Shown: positions 25,650 through 34,131 of the stretch, piece after piece
Layout: every line of letters begins with the position of its first letter
How positions within the stretch are numbered: position 1 is the first letter of the stretch
Source: a virus
Virus record (IMG/VR): IMGVR_UViG_3300048839_001116
Coordinates: 1-40,604 of that record
DNA: 40,604 nt
Reading direction: 5' to 3' (one strand)
Program-made: the position numbers and the translations under genes
Notes under the pieces: model-generated
Seen by the model: the letters and a program-made list of their open reading frames with translations, nothing else
What the model was told of the DNA's origin: nothing
Database searches by the model: none

Positions 25650-27092
25650 TTAAGCCGCTTCAGTGACTACGACACTCTCGCCGATCTCAGCCTGGAGAAC
25701 GATGAACCGCATCGAAGAATGAATGCGCTGACGCCACAAAATTTTGAAGAACCCAAGGGATATGGACAGATCCGTATTCAAGCTCTCCGTGTCCACGAGC
25801 TTTGCAAGCCCCGTTGATACTTCAGAGTCCTTTGGAAGAATCCCGTCCCGCTCCAAGCTGTCGATGAACCCAAGGATCGCTCCCTTTACCAGTGACCGAT
25901 TGGCTGAGGTGTTCGGAGCGTTCTGGTAGTTCTTCAAGAACTGTCCGACTGAGTTCGTGAGGAAGTCAGCCATTCTGCGCCTGAGGATCATCACCTTCGA
26001 TGAATCAAGGATCTGTGTCACCACACCTGATTTCACCTTGAAGCCTACGTCCGCATCCTGCTCGAAAGCAGCGATCCCTGCGCTCTTCAGGTTGATGTAA
26101 TGCGTCCGGTTGAGTGCAAGCTTGAGTCCCGTGATTCCGCCCGTAAACTGAGCATTCTTCACGTAAGCCGGATCAATGTGTGGTGCCGTCTGAGTCAAGA
26201 TGCTCAGCATCCAGGGAGCCGGGCTCGTGTACACAAGCTGGCCGTCGATACTGGTCTGAACCCAGGGAAACGCGTAGATGATTCGTCCATCCACGTCACG
26301 CTTGTCGGACACATCCGTGATCGCGTCAGAAACGCTATCACTTTCAGCTCCGGCCATAATGACCATCTTGTCCTGAGTCGCGGCTGCGTGCGCCTTCAGA
26401 TACCCGTTTCGAGTATCGTTGTACGCATCCAAGCAAATGAAGTTTCCGGCATTCGCCACTTCGCAAAGCGCGATCGCATCCTCATAATCCCCATCTACGA
26501 TGGTTCCATCCGACCCGGAGGTAAGATTGGTGAATGCGACGTTGTCAGGCTCTGCTGCCGAACTGTTAACCACCGCCGTGATCAACTGAGAACTTGCGAA
26601 AGTCTCAGCAGTAATCGAAGCAATCGCGACGTTGTCGTACACCTCGTCGTTCAACACCGCGTCCGCGTTGTTGTCATGAATCGTGTACTTCTTCCCAGAA
26701 TCCGTTCCTGCCTCGATCTTCACTTGGATGTTGTTTCCGTAAACACCCTTCCCCTGCTTTGCAGAGAAGGTGATTCGAGGAGTCGCGGAACTTTCGAAAG
26801 CTCCCGATGCAACCACTGCGTCCGCAGCGATCACTCGAATGAGCTTCAGCATTCCGAAGCGTTTATTCTTGAGCGCGGTATTGATCCCGTAGCTCGCCTT
26901 TCCAAAAATCTCATGGATCTCACCAATAGAACCGACCGAAGTCAGCGCCATGGGGCCGCGTTGAGCAGCTCCGATGATGATGCCTACATTAGCAGCCACC
27001 CCGGCCACGTTGGGTGCAGGAGCCGTCTCGTTGATAACGATTCCGTCTACGTCGTCAAAGGTCGTCGGGTCACTTGATCTAAAAATGCTCAT
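25650..27092 (-). CDS. Tail sheath protein
   Basis: A 480-residue protein with sheath-family features: N-terminal ETAPAPNVAGVAANVGIIIG, the ADAVVASGAFE region, and a C-terminal domain including FLTNSVGQFLKNYQN and the final strand FIVLQAEI. Contraction of this protein drives the tube through the host envelope; its presence identifies the phage as a myovirus. Confidence 0.93.
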   Translation of the reverse strand: MSIFRSSDPTTFDDVDGIVINETAPAPNVAGVAANVGIIIGAAQRGPMALTSVGSIGEIHEIFGKASYGINTALKNKRFGMLKLIRVIAADAVVASGAFESSATPRITFSAKQGKGVYGNNIQVKIEAGTDSGKKYTIHDNNADAVLNDEVYDNVAIASITAETFASSQLITAVVNSSAAEPDNVAFTNLTSGSDGTIVDGDYEDAIALCEVANAGNFICLDAYNDTRNGYLKAHAAATQDKMVIMAGAESDSVSDAITDVSDKRDVDGRIIYAFPWVQTSIDGQLVYTSPAPWMLSILTQTAPHIDPAYVKNAQFTGGITGLKLALNRTHYINLKSAGIAAFEQDADVGFKVKSGVVTQILDSSKVMILRRRMADFLTNSVGQFLKNYQNAPNTSANRSLVKGAILGFIDSLERDGILPKDSEVSTGLAKLVDTESLNTDLSISLGFFKILWRQRIHSSMRFIVLQAEIGESVVVTEAA

Positions 27093-27104
27093 TCGCTAGC
27101 TCCT

Positions 27105-27677
27105 TTATTCGTTCTCGATAGTATCCGGTGTTTCGAGATTTGTTTCAAACTCTTTCATCACAAATTCCGTGCGACTCTTCACTGCTCGCGTGTTCGCCAA
27201 TACGTTGATTCTAACCCGCCACTCTCCCCTTTGGCTAGAGGCTTCCCCGTCATCCTGCTGGAACCCCGTCAGATCGTACCGACACCACACTCCATGGTAC
27301 CCTGTCAGCTGAAGGCTCACGCCACCAGGGATGATTATTGGGTTGATCGCGTCCATGAACTCCTCAAGCAGATTCGATCGCTCCACCTTATCCCGGCACC
27401 AGAGATCGAGCTGAAGAGGCACGTCATACATCCCCACCACGTACTTGAGCACGCGCTGCGTTGGTTCATCGTCCACTTCAGACGATGAGAGAGGGTAGGG
27501 ATCAAGAGGCGTGTACTCCGGAGCGCTGGCAAACAGGCTCAATGACGGCATGGAAAGTGGTACGTTGGCCGCAGGGAAGTCGTAGACCACCTGGGAAAGG
27601 CTCGGCATGTTTGCTTTCAGGTGCACCCCGAGTGCCCGCTCCAGGACTCGAATGCACGCAGCATTAGCGACGGCCAC
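27105..27677 (-). CDS. Tail terminator-like protein
   Basis: A 190-residue protein starting at GTG with GAGGAG upstream. TQRVLKYVVGMYDVPLQLDL, followed by KVERSNLLEEFMDAI, is similar in layout to tail terminator/completion proteins (gpU-type alpha-beta fold). It lies just before the sheath gene in transcription, the usual place. It would cap the tail tube and join it to the neck. Confidence 0.65.
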   Translation of the reverse strand: MAVANAACIRVLERALGVHLKANMPSLSQVVYDFPAANVPLSMPSLSLFASAPEYTPLDPYPLSSSEVDDEPTQRVLKYVVGMYDVPLQLDLWCRDKVERSNLLEEFMDAINPIIIPGGVSLQLTGYHGVWCRYDLTGFQQDDGEASSQRGEWRVRINVLANTRAVKSRTEFVMKEFETNLETPDTIENE

Positions 27678-28128
27678 GCTCTAGCTCCTCTTGAATGTTT
27701 CGAACGATCGTCGGGAGCATCTTCTCCAGCACGTTTCTCGGCTTCATCCCCTCGCGCTCAATCTTGGCACGTGTCCCATATGCCAGTGCCCGAACTTCCT
27801 CAGAGTAGTCGGGTGGCTGTGAGGGATCATTCAAAACTCTTTTCGCCCACTCAAGCAAAGGCTTGATCGGCGCCGTGTAGGGCCGCGCACCAAATTCAAT
27901 AATAGGCGCATGAGGCGCATAGTTCCCTAAAATCGCACGCACTTCATCGGCTTCAAAATCCCAGCTTGCGGCATAGAGCCCTGTGTCCACAGGAGACGCT
28001 GCCACCAGGTCGGGGATGGAACGAGCAAGCCCGCTCACCACACCGTGCTTGATGTCGTCCATGTGCTGATCAGAGAACTCGCCCAGCACCTTGGAAAAAT
28101 CTTTCAGCTGCACGGTTCGTGTACTCAT
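27664..28128 (-). CDS. HK97 gp10-like neck/tail completion protein
   Basis: A 154-residue protein with the core of the HK97 gp10 family: ASPVDTGLYAASWDFE, then GNYAPHAPIIEFGARPYTAP and LLEWAKRVL. The start overlaps the end of the tagged gene upstream by ATGA. It helps complete the head-tail joint. Confidence 0.85.
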   Translation of the reverse strand: MSTRTVQLKDFSKVLGEFSDQHMDDIKHGVVSGLARSIPDLVAASPVDTGLYAASWDFEADEVRAILGNYAPHAPIIEFGARPYTAPIKPLLEWAKRVLNDPSQPPDYSEEVRALAYGTRAKIEREGMKPRNVLEKMLPTIVRNIQEELERGRR

Positions 28129-28613
28129 TTCACGCTCTTTAAGTGACGGCCCTTCAACCGAATCCGCGCCTGTCTGAAAAGGCGTGCGCCACCTGCTCTG
28201 CCTGATGCGTAGAAAGCAGCTGCTTTTGGGCTGCTACTTATTTTAGTCGCCAGCATCCCTACTCCCACTCCAGCGAATGCCGTTGAGATAGGCGCAACCA
28301 AAGGCACCTTAGCCTCACCCTTCTCAATATTTTGGTTTGATGCGTATGATTTTTTCGGACCAAATGCAGCCATGGCAGCACCTAAACTAAGTGCGCCGAC
28401 TGCCGCGCCCATCGCGGTGTTTCGAAAAGCACCTTTCGCAAACGTCTTAAGCGTGTTCGCCGACATCTTTCCTGACGGAACAGCCACAGGAATCACAGAC
28501 CCCACAAGCGCACCAATCTGAGCACCTGCCTGGATGCCTGCCTTCGCTCGCTCACTCGCTCGAATCGGCACGATCCTCCCCCGAACCCGTCTAAACTGAA
28601 CTTTCTCAGCCAT
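28125..28613 (-). CDS. Tagged Gly/Ala-rich hydrophobic virion candidate
   Basis: A 162-residue protein. It begins with the shared tag FRRVRGRIVPIR (residues 7-18) found on three other head-region proteins. Three Gly/Ala-rich hydrophobic stretches follow (GAQIGALVGSVIPVAV, MGAAVGALSLGAAMAAFG, ISTAFAGVGVGMLAT) of glycine-zipper type, then a basic tail. This suggests a membrane-active protein. Inference: it is carried in the virion and inserted into the host membrane on ejection. It is inserted between two neck genes. No family recognised. Confidence 0.7.
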   Translation of the reverse strand: MAEKVQFRRVRGRIVPIRASERAKAGIQAGAQIGALVGSVIPVAVPSGKMSANTLKTFAKGAFRNTAMGAAVGALSLGAAMAAFGPKKSYASNQNIEKGEAKVPLVAPISTAFAGVGVGMLATKISSSPKAAAFYASGRAGGARLFRQARIRLKGRHLKSVK

Positions 28614-29035
28614 CAGAATCTCCTCAAATCCGTGAGCTTTCTCACCTGTACGTTCCAGTATGCGTGCTTCTCGACCACCGAGATTACGCGGTAAAGCGTT
28701 CCATTCACTTCGTAAAATCGTTCAACGAGCGGATTCGACGAGTACCCGTTCACGTCCGTCTCAAGCGGGTATTGATTCTTCGAGATCATCGTCAGGAACA
28801 AGTCCCCCTGCTTAATCGCTCCACCCGCCGCCACTTTCGCGTTGTGCGCCAGATCCACCACACCCGGCTGCGGGTCCATCACCACGCGCACCTCCGTAGC
28901 CGTCCCCTCACCCACTTCTCCACCCGTCCAGGTGCGAGTCACAAAAGCCGCGTTCGCTAACACCGCTCCGAGATCCTCTCGGATTCTCAAAATGTCGTCC
29001 AAATCCCCTGCTATGAAGTCTTGAACCAGTGCCAT
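28613..29035 (-). CDS. Head closure/neck protein
   Basis: A 140-residue, beta-rich protein (TEVRVVMDPQPGVVDLA, GDLFLTMISKNQYP, RFYEVNGTLYRVISVVEK) in the position of SPP1 gp16/HK97-type head closure proteins. It would seal the portal channel until the tail joins. The assignment rests on position and secondary-structure pattern. Confidence 0.6.
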   Translation of the reverse strand: MALVQDFIAGDLDDILRIREDLGAVLANAAFVTRTWTGGEVGEGTATEVRVVMDPQPGVVDLAHNAKVAAGGAIKQGDLFLTMISKNQYPLETDVNGYSSNPLVERFYEVNGTLYRVISVVEKHAYWNVQVRKLTDLRRF

Positions 29036-29041
29036 AGCACC

Positions 29042-29404
29042 TCACACACAGACGTTGATCATTCCACCACTGGAGCCCATCACATCAATCTCAAGCAAAT
29101 TCGAAAGCTCTTTCACCAGGGCTCTCTTCTCGCTCCGAAGCACGGAAAACGCTCCGCGCTCCGTATCCAGCTCAATGTCCCCGACTCGCTTCACTCCCGC
29201 CTTGCCGAGTGATCCGTACACCTTCGTGTCTACCGCCTCTATCTGATCAAGAAGCGAAAGCACCTGGTTCTCCATCTCAGGAGAGATATTCGTCACTCGA
29301 TCATTCACAATCGAATTAAACGAAGTCGATCCCACAACAATCGTGCGACCAGGCCAACCCAGGTACCTGATCACGTCCGCTTTTTGCTGAGCACTCAGTG
29401 CCAT
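29042..29404 (-). CDS. Head-tail adaptor
   Basis: A 120-residue, mainly helical protein (MALSAQQKADVIRYLGWPGR, SPEMENQVLSLLDQIEAV, KRALVKELSNLLEIDV). Its place after the capsid genes and before the closure protein matches gp15/gp6-type adaptors that bind the portal. Moderate confidence, by position and helical layout. Confidence 0.65.
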   Translation of the reverse strand: MALSAQQKADVIRYLGWPGRTIVVGSTSFNSIVNDRVTNISPEMENQVLSLLDQIEAVDTKVYGSLGKAGVKRVGDIELDTERGAFSVLRSEKRALVKELSNLLEIDVMGSSGGMINVCV

Positions 29405-29613
29405 TAGTGGGCTCCTGGTTTATTCTTTCCTTTTCGCGGCTTCACAACTTCAGCCACCTCACCCGAAGCTTCCTCCACAACAGGCGCTTCCGCTACCGCG
29501 GGGCTCACAGGCTCCTGAGGGGGGGCAAAAGTCTGCTCGTTCAACTTCACCGGCTCGCCGATGACCTTCGTCTCAGCTGCCTGTCTCTGCCGTCTACGCG
29601 CCATGATTCCCAT
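29404..29613 (-). CDS. Small disordered head-region protein
   Basis: A 69-residue protein rich in Ala, Glu, Val, Pro and Lys (VAEAPVVEEASGEVAEVVKP), with a basic start (MARRRQRQ) and a basic end. AGGAGA lies about ten bases before the ATG at 29613. Probably unstructured. Its stop overlaps the adaptor start. Function unknown. Confidence 0.6.
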   Translation of the reverse strand: MGIMARRRQRQAAETKVIGEPVKLNEQTFAPPQEPVSPAVAEAPVVEEASGEVAEVVKPRKGKNKPGAH

Positions 29614-29682
29614 GTGTCAAATCTCCTAAAAAAACGGGGCCACGAGTTCCCAGAGTCCCGCAGCCCCGAACCTTTTCCTGAC

Positions 29683-30063
29683 TTACAAAGGGTAGTAAGT
29701 AAGGACCATCGAGCCCGCAGTAATGACAGCCGCACCTTCCAGTACGATGTCAAGACTGAGTGAGCTGTCCGCATCCTGCTCCTCCTGACCAGAGACAATG
29801 GCCGCAGCCTTTGCCACCAGTGCTGTCAGAGCGCCCTGATTTGCGGCCCGTGAATCGTAGCTCGCTACGACCGTAGACCCCTTCTTCAAGGACACGGTGA
29901 TGTAATCCGTGTCGTTGGCAGCGATGCCTACGGAATCCATCAGGTGTAAGCTCACGATCTTCGACTTCTTAGGAAGATAGAAGACCCCTGTTTCCTGATT
30001 GGCAGTGACGTTGCCTTGAGCAACGACCACTGAAATCGGGTTATTTTCGTTTGATAGTGCCAT
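29683..30063 (-). CDS. Capsid decoration-like protein
   Basis: A 126-residue, beta-rich protein (ISVVVAQGNVTANQETGVFY, SKIVSLHLMDSVG, VLEGAAVITAGSMVLTYYP) that lies just after the major capsid gene. Small beta proteins here usually decorate or cement the capsid surface. No specific family motif was recognised. Confidence 0.6.
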   Translation of the reverse strand: MALSNENNPISVVVAQGNVTANQETGVFYLPKKSKIVSLHLMDSVGIAANDTDYITVSLKKGSTVVASYDSRAANQGALTALVAKAAAIVSGQEEQDADSSLSLDIVLEGAAVITAGSMVLTYYPL

Positions 30064-30080
30064 TTTTTCGTTTTCCTTTC

Positions 30081-30989
30081 TTAGACGCCGTCTGCTCGGC
30101 TGACCGTGGTGGTGAGAACCGCGGTGCGCTTGTCGAGTGCCGACACCTTACCGTGGAAGCTCTTGACGCCGTACCACTCGTTCCCCGTGAACACCCACTC
30201 ACGCTGGAGAATGTCGTAGTCTGACTCCATCTCCATGTCTTGTTTCGTGATGATGCCGTAAGGATTCATCTTGTGGATGGAAGCCTTGTAAGCATCCTTC
30301 CCGTCGATGTCCGTGGTTTTCGGAGTGGTGTCTGCGACGATGACCGCCATTCCGAGCAACCGGCCCTTGAAGCCTTCAACCCAGAAAAGAGGATCGTTTG
30401 AATCCGCCTTCAGGAATCCAGCCGTGGTATCCAACATCAGATCCAAGAACTGAAGAGAGTGCATGAAGCACACAACGGATTGATCGGCCTTGTCACCGAA
30501 CGCCACCGTCTTTCCAACAGCAAGATTGGAAATGTTCATCACATGAGCTGCTGCCGTAGCAGTGAACCCCTGTGTGAAGTTTCCACCCGCGTGCATCTCA
30601 GTGACGAGATCCGCGTCCACAAGCTCCGCGTGGACTCGACCGATCTGGCTCTGAATTTCAGAGATGATCTTCTGAGTCGTTGCGGCTGACTTCTTGAACG
30701 CTTTCTTTTTCACGCCCACAGCTTTTCCTGCCTCTTCAACCACACAGCTGAAAGAGTCGTCAGAAAGCGAATCAACCAAAAGCCCCTCAGTCTCCGCCGG
30801 CTTCTGTGCGGCTCCGATCGCCTTGAAGAAAGGGAAATTGACCGTCAGGCCCTTGCCTGCGTCCGGTGCCAAATCCCTGTTTCGTAGCGCCACTGAACCG
30901 TGGACCAACTTCTTATCGAAGTAGGCACGGACATGGTCCTGCCAAACCTTCGGTTCAAAAACAAAATCTGCTGCAACTGTTGCACCCAT
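30081..30989 (-). CDS. Major capsid protein
   Basis: A 302-residue protein after the scaffold gene. DFVFEPKVWQDHVRAYFDKK at the start, AFKKSAATTQKIISEIQSQI in the middle and GFKGRLLGMAVIVADTT later follow the layout of HK97-fold capsid proteins of the P22-gp5-like/Mu-like sort. It forms the icosahedral shell. I see no separate prohead protease gene nearby. Confidence 0.85.
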   Translation of the reverse strand: MGATVAADFVFEPKVWQDHVRAYFDKKLVHGSVALRNRDLAPDAGKGLTVNFPFFKAIGAAQKPAETEGLLVDSLSDDSFSCVVEEAGKAVGVKKKAFKKSAATTQKIISEIQSQIGRVHAELVDADLVTEMHAGGNFTQGFTATAAAHVMNISNLAVGKTVAFGDKADQSVVCFMHSLQFLDLMLDTTAGFLKADSNDPLFWVEGFKGRLLGMAVIVADTTPKTTDIDGKDAYKASIHKMNPYGIITKQDMEMESDYDILQREWVFTGNEWYGVKSFHGKVSALDKRTAVLTTTVSRADGV

Positions 30990-31016
30990 TTTTATCGCCC
31001 TCCCAGGCTCTTAGGT

Positions 31017-31778
31017 TTACACCAAGATTCTTTTATCTCTGGCTTCAGCCATCAGCTTATCGTACTGGGCACGGTTCCTAGCAAACAGATCGGACTTTTC
31101 TCCGATGTTCATTCGGGTGAACTGCTCCACAGTGACCTCACTGCTCCCACCAGGAGAGGGTGCGCCCTGTGTGACACTCGTCGAAGAAGCACCACCGCTT
31201 CCCGCCTGTGTCCGGCGTGCCTGCTTTGCAAGCTCCGCCATCATGTCCGAATCAAGCTCTTGGTCATCCTCAAGCTCCGCCAATTTTTCGTGCACCAGGA
31301 AGCGGAAGTACTTCAAATCCGCTTTCGATACGCCGTTCTCTAAAGCCGCCTCAAGAATTGCCGAGTTGACCACGATCTGCTCATTCTGAGCAGTTACCCC
31401 TTTTAACTTCTCTTCCGGATCAGCCTCATCATCTTCAATGAGTCCTGCTTCAACAAGAGCCGTCTTGAGCTTTCCGTGTGCATCGGACAAAGAACCATTC
31501 TTTTTCCGAGCCTCAGCATTCTCTTTTCTCAAATCCTTGATCATCTTCTGAACTTTTGGATCAAGCTTGGTAACGTCTAGTTCCCCGCTCTCTCCGCCAT
31601 CCGTACCCTGATCACCGGCTCCACCTTCGGAAGATCCACTCCCGGCAGCAGCGCCCTTAGATTTGTCCTTCGAAGAATCTTGAGCCCCCTGGGCTCCTGC
31701 TTCTCCACTTGCCTGAGTTCCTGACCCAGCACTTCCGCCCGCATTATCATCAGGCGCAAACATTCTTAACCACCACAT
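31017..31778 (-). CDS. Scaffolding protein
   Basis: I take the ATG at 31778 (a TTG three codons upstream is weaker), giving 253 residues. The N-terminal 80 residues are Gly/Ser/Ala-rich and disordered. The middle is a charged coiled coil (KVQKMIKDLRKENAEARKKN) and the end is helical and basic (YDKLMAEARDKRILV). This acidic, coiled-coil layout directly before the capsid gene is typical of phage scaffolds. The tagged cargo proteins could be recruited by it or by the capsid. Confidence 0.82.
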   Translation of the reverse strand: MWWLRMFAPDDNAGGSAGSGTQASGEAGAQGAQDSSKDKSKGAAAGSGSSEGGAGDQGTDGGESGELDVTKLDPKVQKMIKDLRKENAEARKKNGSLSDAHGKLKTALVEAGLIEDDEADPEEKLKGVTAQNEQIVVNSAILEAALENGVSKADLKYFRFLVHEKLAELEDDQELDSDMMAELAKQARRTQAGSGGASSTSVTQGAPSPGGSSEVTVEQFTRMNIGEKSDLFARNRAQYDKLMAEARDKRILV

Positions 31779-31843
31779 AAGAACCAACCTTTTCTACCGC
31801 TCCTGGCGGAGTGAAAGCTTTCTGCTTGTTAACGAAAATTTTA

Positions 31844-32677
31844 TCACGAGTCCCAAACTTGTCTATAGGGGATCATGATAGACCGATCATTGGGCCGATC
31901 AGGTGGTACCATGAACTCCCTCCAGTCGCCCTTCCAACGATACCGAAACGGCTGATCTACAGGCACAATCAGGTTCATCTGTGCAGCTAACTTCGAATCC
32001 GCCGCAGTACGAGAATCCATTGGATGATAAAGCGCCTTCTTAATATCGGGGAGTGTCGTTTCTTTGACGTATTTTAAACTGTTGAGCTTGCCGACGTTGT
32101 ACACGTGATGAAGTTCAGTGCGCGCGATTCGGTGAAGCTTCCACTCCTCGCCCTGAAAAAAGAGCCCTAGATTTTTAACCACCTTGCTCAAGCTGCTCTC
32201 CGCAAGCATCTCGTTACTCAGCTGCATCATCAGATTAGATCGAAGATCCTCACTGTACGCATCAATAGACGACTCATACCGGTTGATCAAAAAGTTGCTC
32301 GACTCTTGAGCCACGATCTGAGCATTCAAATTAATCGGAACCACTGCTCCACGAAAATGCTTTTCAAACTTCTCCAGCTCTTCAATCTCGTGCTCCACAC
32401 CCTTGAGCGCTGTCTCCAGGGCTGCTTCACTCATTCCGCCTTTGAGCGAAAGACTCATCGCCGATATGGCCGCGTCCACCTGGACCATCACGCCACGCGC
32501 CTGCTGCGCTGAAAAAGTCCCTTCCTCAAACCGATCCAAACGATCACGAAGCTGCATCCGCACTTCACGATACCGACGTAGCAGCTTCCTCGCTTGCTCC
32601 TCTTCGAGCCTGAGTGCTGCTTTCACATGGTCCTCGACAATGCCGAGTGAATCGACTTCCTCAAAGAAATCACTCAC
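31844..32677 (-). CDS. MuF-type minor head protein
   Basis: A 277-residue protein with a long helical N-terminal part and a MuF/SPP1 gp7-like C-terminal domain: RIARTELHHVYNVGKLNSLK, then HPMDSRTAADSKLA and VPVDQPFRYRWKG. These proteins bind the portal and enter the head in a few copies. In other phages MuF proteins carry toxin domains; none is visible here. Confidence 0.85.
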   Translation of the reverse strand: MSDFFEEVDSLGIVEDHVKAALRLEEEQARKLLRRYREVRMQLRDRLDRFEEGTFSAQQARGVMVQVDAAISAMSLSLKGGMSEAALETALKGVEHEIEELEKFEKHFRGAVVPINLNAQIVAQESSNFLINRYESSIDAYSEDLRSNLMMQLSNEMLAESSLSKVVKNLGLFFQGEEWKLHRIARTELHHVYNVGKLNSLKYVKETTLPDIKKALYHPMDSRTAADSKLAAQMNLIVPVDQPFRYRWKGDWREFMVPPDRPNDRSIMIPYRQVWDS

Positions 32678-33576
32678 GGTTTTTTCCTGCCTCTGAGCGG
32701 ATTCTTAGGAGGCGTGAGCGAAAAATCCTTAGAAGACTTTCCAATCGGCTCTAGTGTGTATCCCTTCTTCCGGAGTGATTTAAACGCGCGCATGATCTTA
32801 GCACTCGATCCCTCTGCCGCAGCCCGCTCACTGATAACGGTAGCTTTTTTGAAATCTTTTGGAGCGAACCCAATATGCCCGCCATCAAGCAGCTCTTTTG
32901 CAGTAACCGGATCACTGTGCGCAACGACTGTCCTGCTCCCTCGCATTCGCTGAGCCACTGGCCGCGTGATGGTTCGATTCGATGGAAGCTTGCCCAGCGC
33001 GGTATCCACAAGTTCCCCTCGGTGCGTGATATTTCCTGCATGCGCATCAATGCTGAGCCCCGACTTAAACGAAATCCAATTAGCGCTCAAACGCGCTCTC
33101 TCGATGTTTCTAGCCGCCTCCATCGTGGTCATGCCTTTTGGGTTTTTTGTTGTTCTCACTGTTCCAACATCCACATGCGGCTGCACAAGTGCTTTTAGCT
33201 TTCTGGTGAGCCTAACAGAGAACGACTCTACCGTAGGAACATCGAAGTTAGGTAGATTTGCTCCAATCGCCTGCGCTCGTGCGACCTTGTCGTCAATCCC
33301 TGGGATGGCTTCAATCAGTTTCTTGCTCTTGATCGCTCGCGACGGATTACTCGCTGGAATCTTCAGCACTTGATCGGAACCCTTAATACTGAACACGTCG
33401 AAATCAACACCCTTGCCAAGCTTCTTTAGTCCCTTTGCCGTATGCCTGAACCCCTTTGGTGTAACGGATTCTGCGGCAGCGCTGATCTCAGGGCTCGCAA
33501 GCTTTACGTTTGACCGAATCGGAACAATCCGACCCTTGATCCGTCTGAACACGTACCTGCTTAGCTTAACGCTCAC
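32674..33576 (-). CDS. Tagged kinase-like protein, candidate virion effector
   Basis: A 300-residue protein. The shared tag FRRIKGRIVPIR is at residues 10-21. The next part resembles an atypical protein-kinase or aminoglycoside-kinase fold: a Gly loop-like LGKGVDFDVFSI (53-64), a VLKIP with K72 in the place of the ATP-binding lysine, a hinge-like ALVQPHVD (129-136), LSIDAHAGNI (174-183) like the D-x-H-x-G-N catalytic loop, and ELVDTAL (188-194) with D191 in the metal-binding place. The C-terminus is basic. Inference: a virion-carried enzyme that modifies the host. The kinase call rests on motifs only. Confidence 0.55.
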   Translation of the reverse strand: MSVKLSRYVFRRIKGRIVPIRSNVKLASPEISAAAESVTPKGFRHTAKGLKKLGKGVDFDVFSIKGSDQVLKIPASNPSRAIKSKKLIEAIPGIDDKVARAQAIGANLPNFDVPTVESFSVRLTRKLKALVQPHVDVGTVRTTKNPKGMTTMEAARNIERARLSANWISFKSGLSIDAHAGNITHRGELVDTALGKLPSNRTITRPVAQRMRGSRTVVAHSDPVTAKELLDGGHIGFAPKDFKKATVISERAAAEGSSAKIMRAFKSLRKKGYTLEPIGKSSKDFSLTPPKNPLRGRKKP

Positions 33577-33579
33577 AGA

Positions 33580-34131
33580 CTACTTCCACTTCCTACGAAT
33601 CGCTCGAAACATCGCTTCAGTAAACGGGGACCGCGCACCCACCGCACCAAAGAACGCTGCACCCGTTGCAACCGAAGCCGCCGCTCCTGCTACCGCAGTC
33701 GTGGCAACCACAGCCGGCGACGCCGCGTCGGCCTTTTTTCCCGATACTCCTTCTCGAATCTTATTGGCTCCCACCGCTCCAAGCGTTGCCCCTATCGCCG
33801 TAGCCGCGACCCGGAGGGACTTCTGCTTTCTGAAAAGAAGGTCGGAACGCTTACTCGAAAAATCCAAATTCAGCTCCAGCTGCTTCGGACTCTTCCTCGT
33901 GAAGTTCTTTGCAAACTCCCTGGCACTATTCTCAAAGTGTGCCGCCTTCTTGAGAACTTCTGCGGAAAGCTTTCCTCCCGCAAGAGCCGTGAGTAATCCA
34001 CCCGCTGCAATGGAAGCCCCACCCGCAATCGAGCGGATCGCTGCGTGCTTTTCCTGATTGTCCTTCACACGGATCGGGACCACACGGCCCCTGACACGTC
34101 TAAATACAACCTTTTTTTCCTCTTTAGGCAT
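33580..34131 (-). CDS. Tagged Gly/Ala-rich hydrophobic virion candidate
   Basis: A 183-residue protein. The shared tag FRRVRGRVVPIR is at residues 10-21. Later come Gly/Ala-rich hydrophobic stretches (SIAGGASIAAGGLLTALAGG, VAATAIGATLGAVGA, AAASVATGAAFFGAVGA) of glycine-zipper type and a basic C-terminus (MFRAIRRKWK). The layout parallels the tagged gene at 28125, but apart from the tag the sequences differ. Likely membrane-active. It follows the portal gene directly. Confidence 0.65.
   Translation of the reverse strand: MPKEEKKVVFRRVRGRVVPIRVKDNQEKHAAIRSIAGGASIAAGGLLTALAGGKLSAEVLKKAAHFENSAREFAKNFTRKSPKQLELNLDFSSKRSDLLFRKQKSLRVAATAIGATLGAVGANKIREGVSGKKADAASPAVVATTAVAGAAASVATGAAFFGAVGARSPFTEAMFRAIRRKWK

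Noticed and set aside
26100-27077. 325-codon plus-strand open frame
   Set aside because: Lies fully antisense to the tail sheath gene. Its product is rich in Arg, His, Ser and Val with no domain, as expected of a shadow frame.
31844-32677. Toxin domain on the MuF-type protein
   Set aside because: MuF proteins can carry toxins, but this one ends right after the MuF core with no extra domain.
33413-34057. 214-codon plus-strand open frame
   Set aside because: Antisense to the two tagged genes. Hydrophobic appearance comes from reversed Ala/Gly codons; no start signal.
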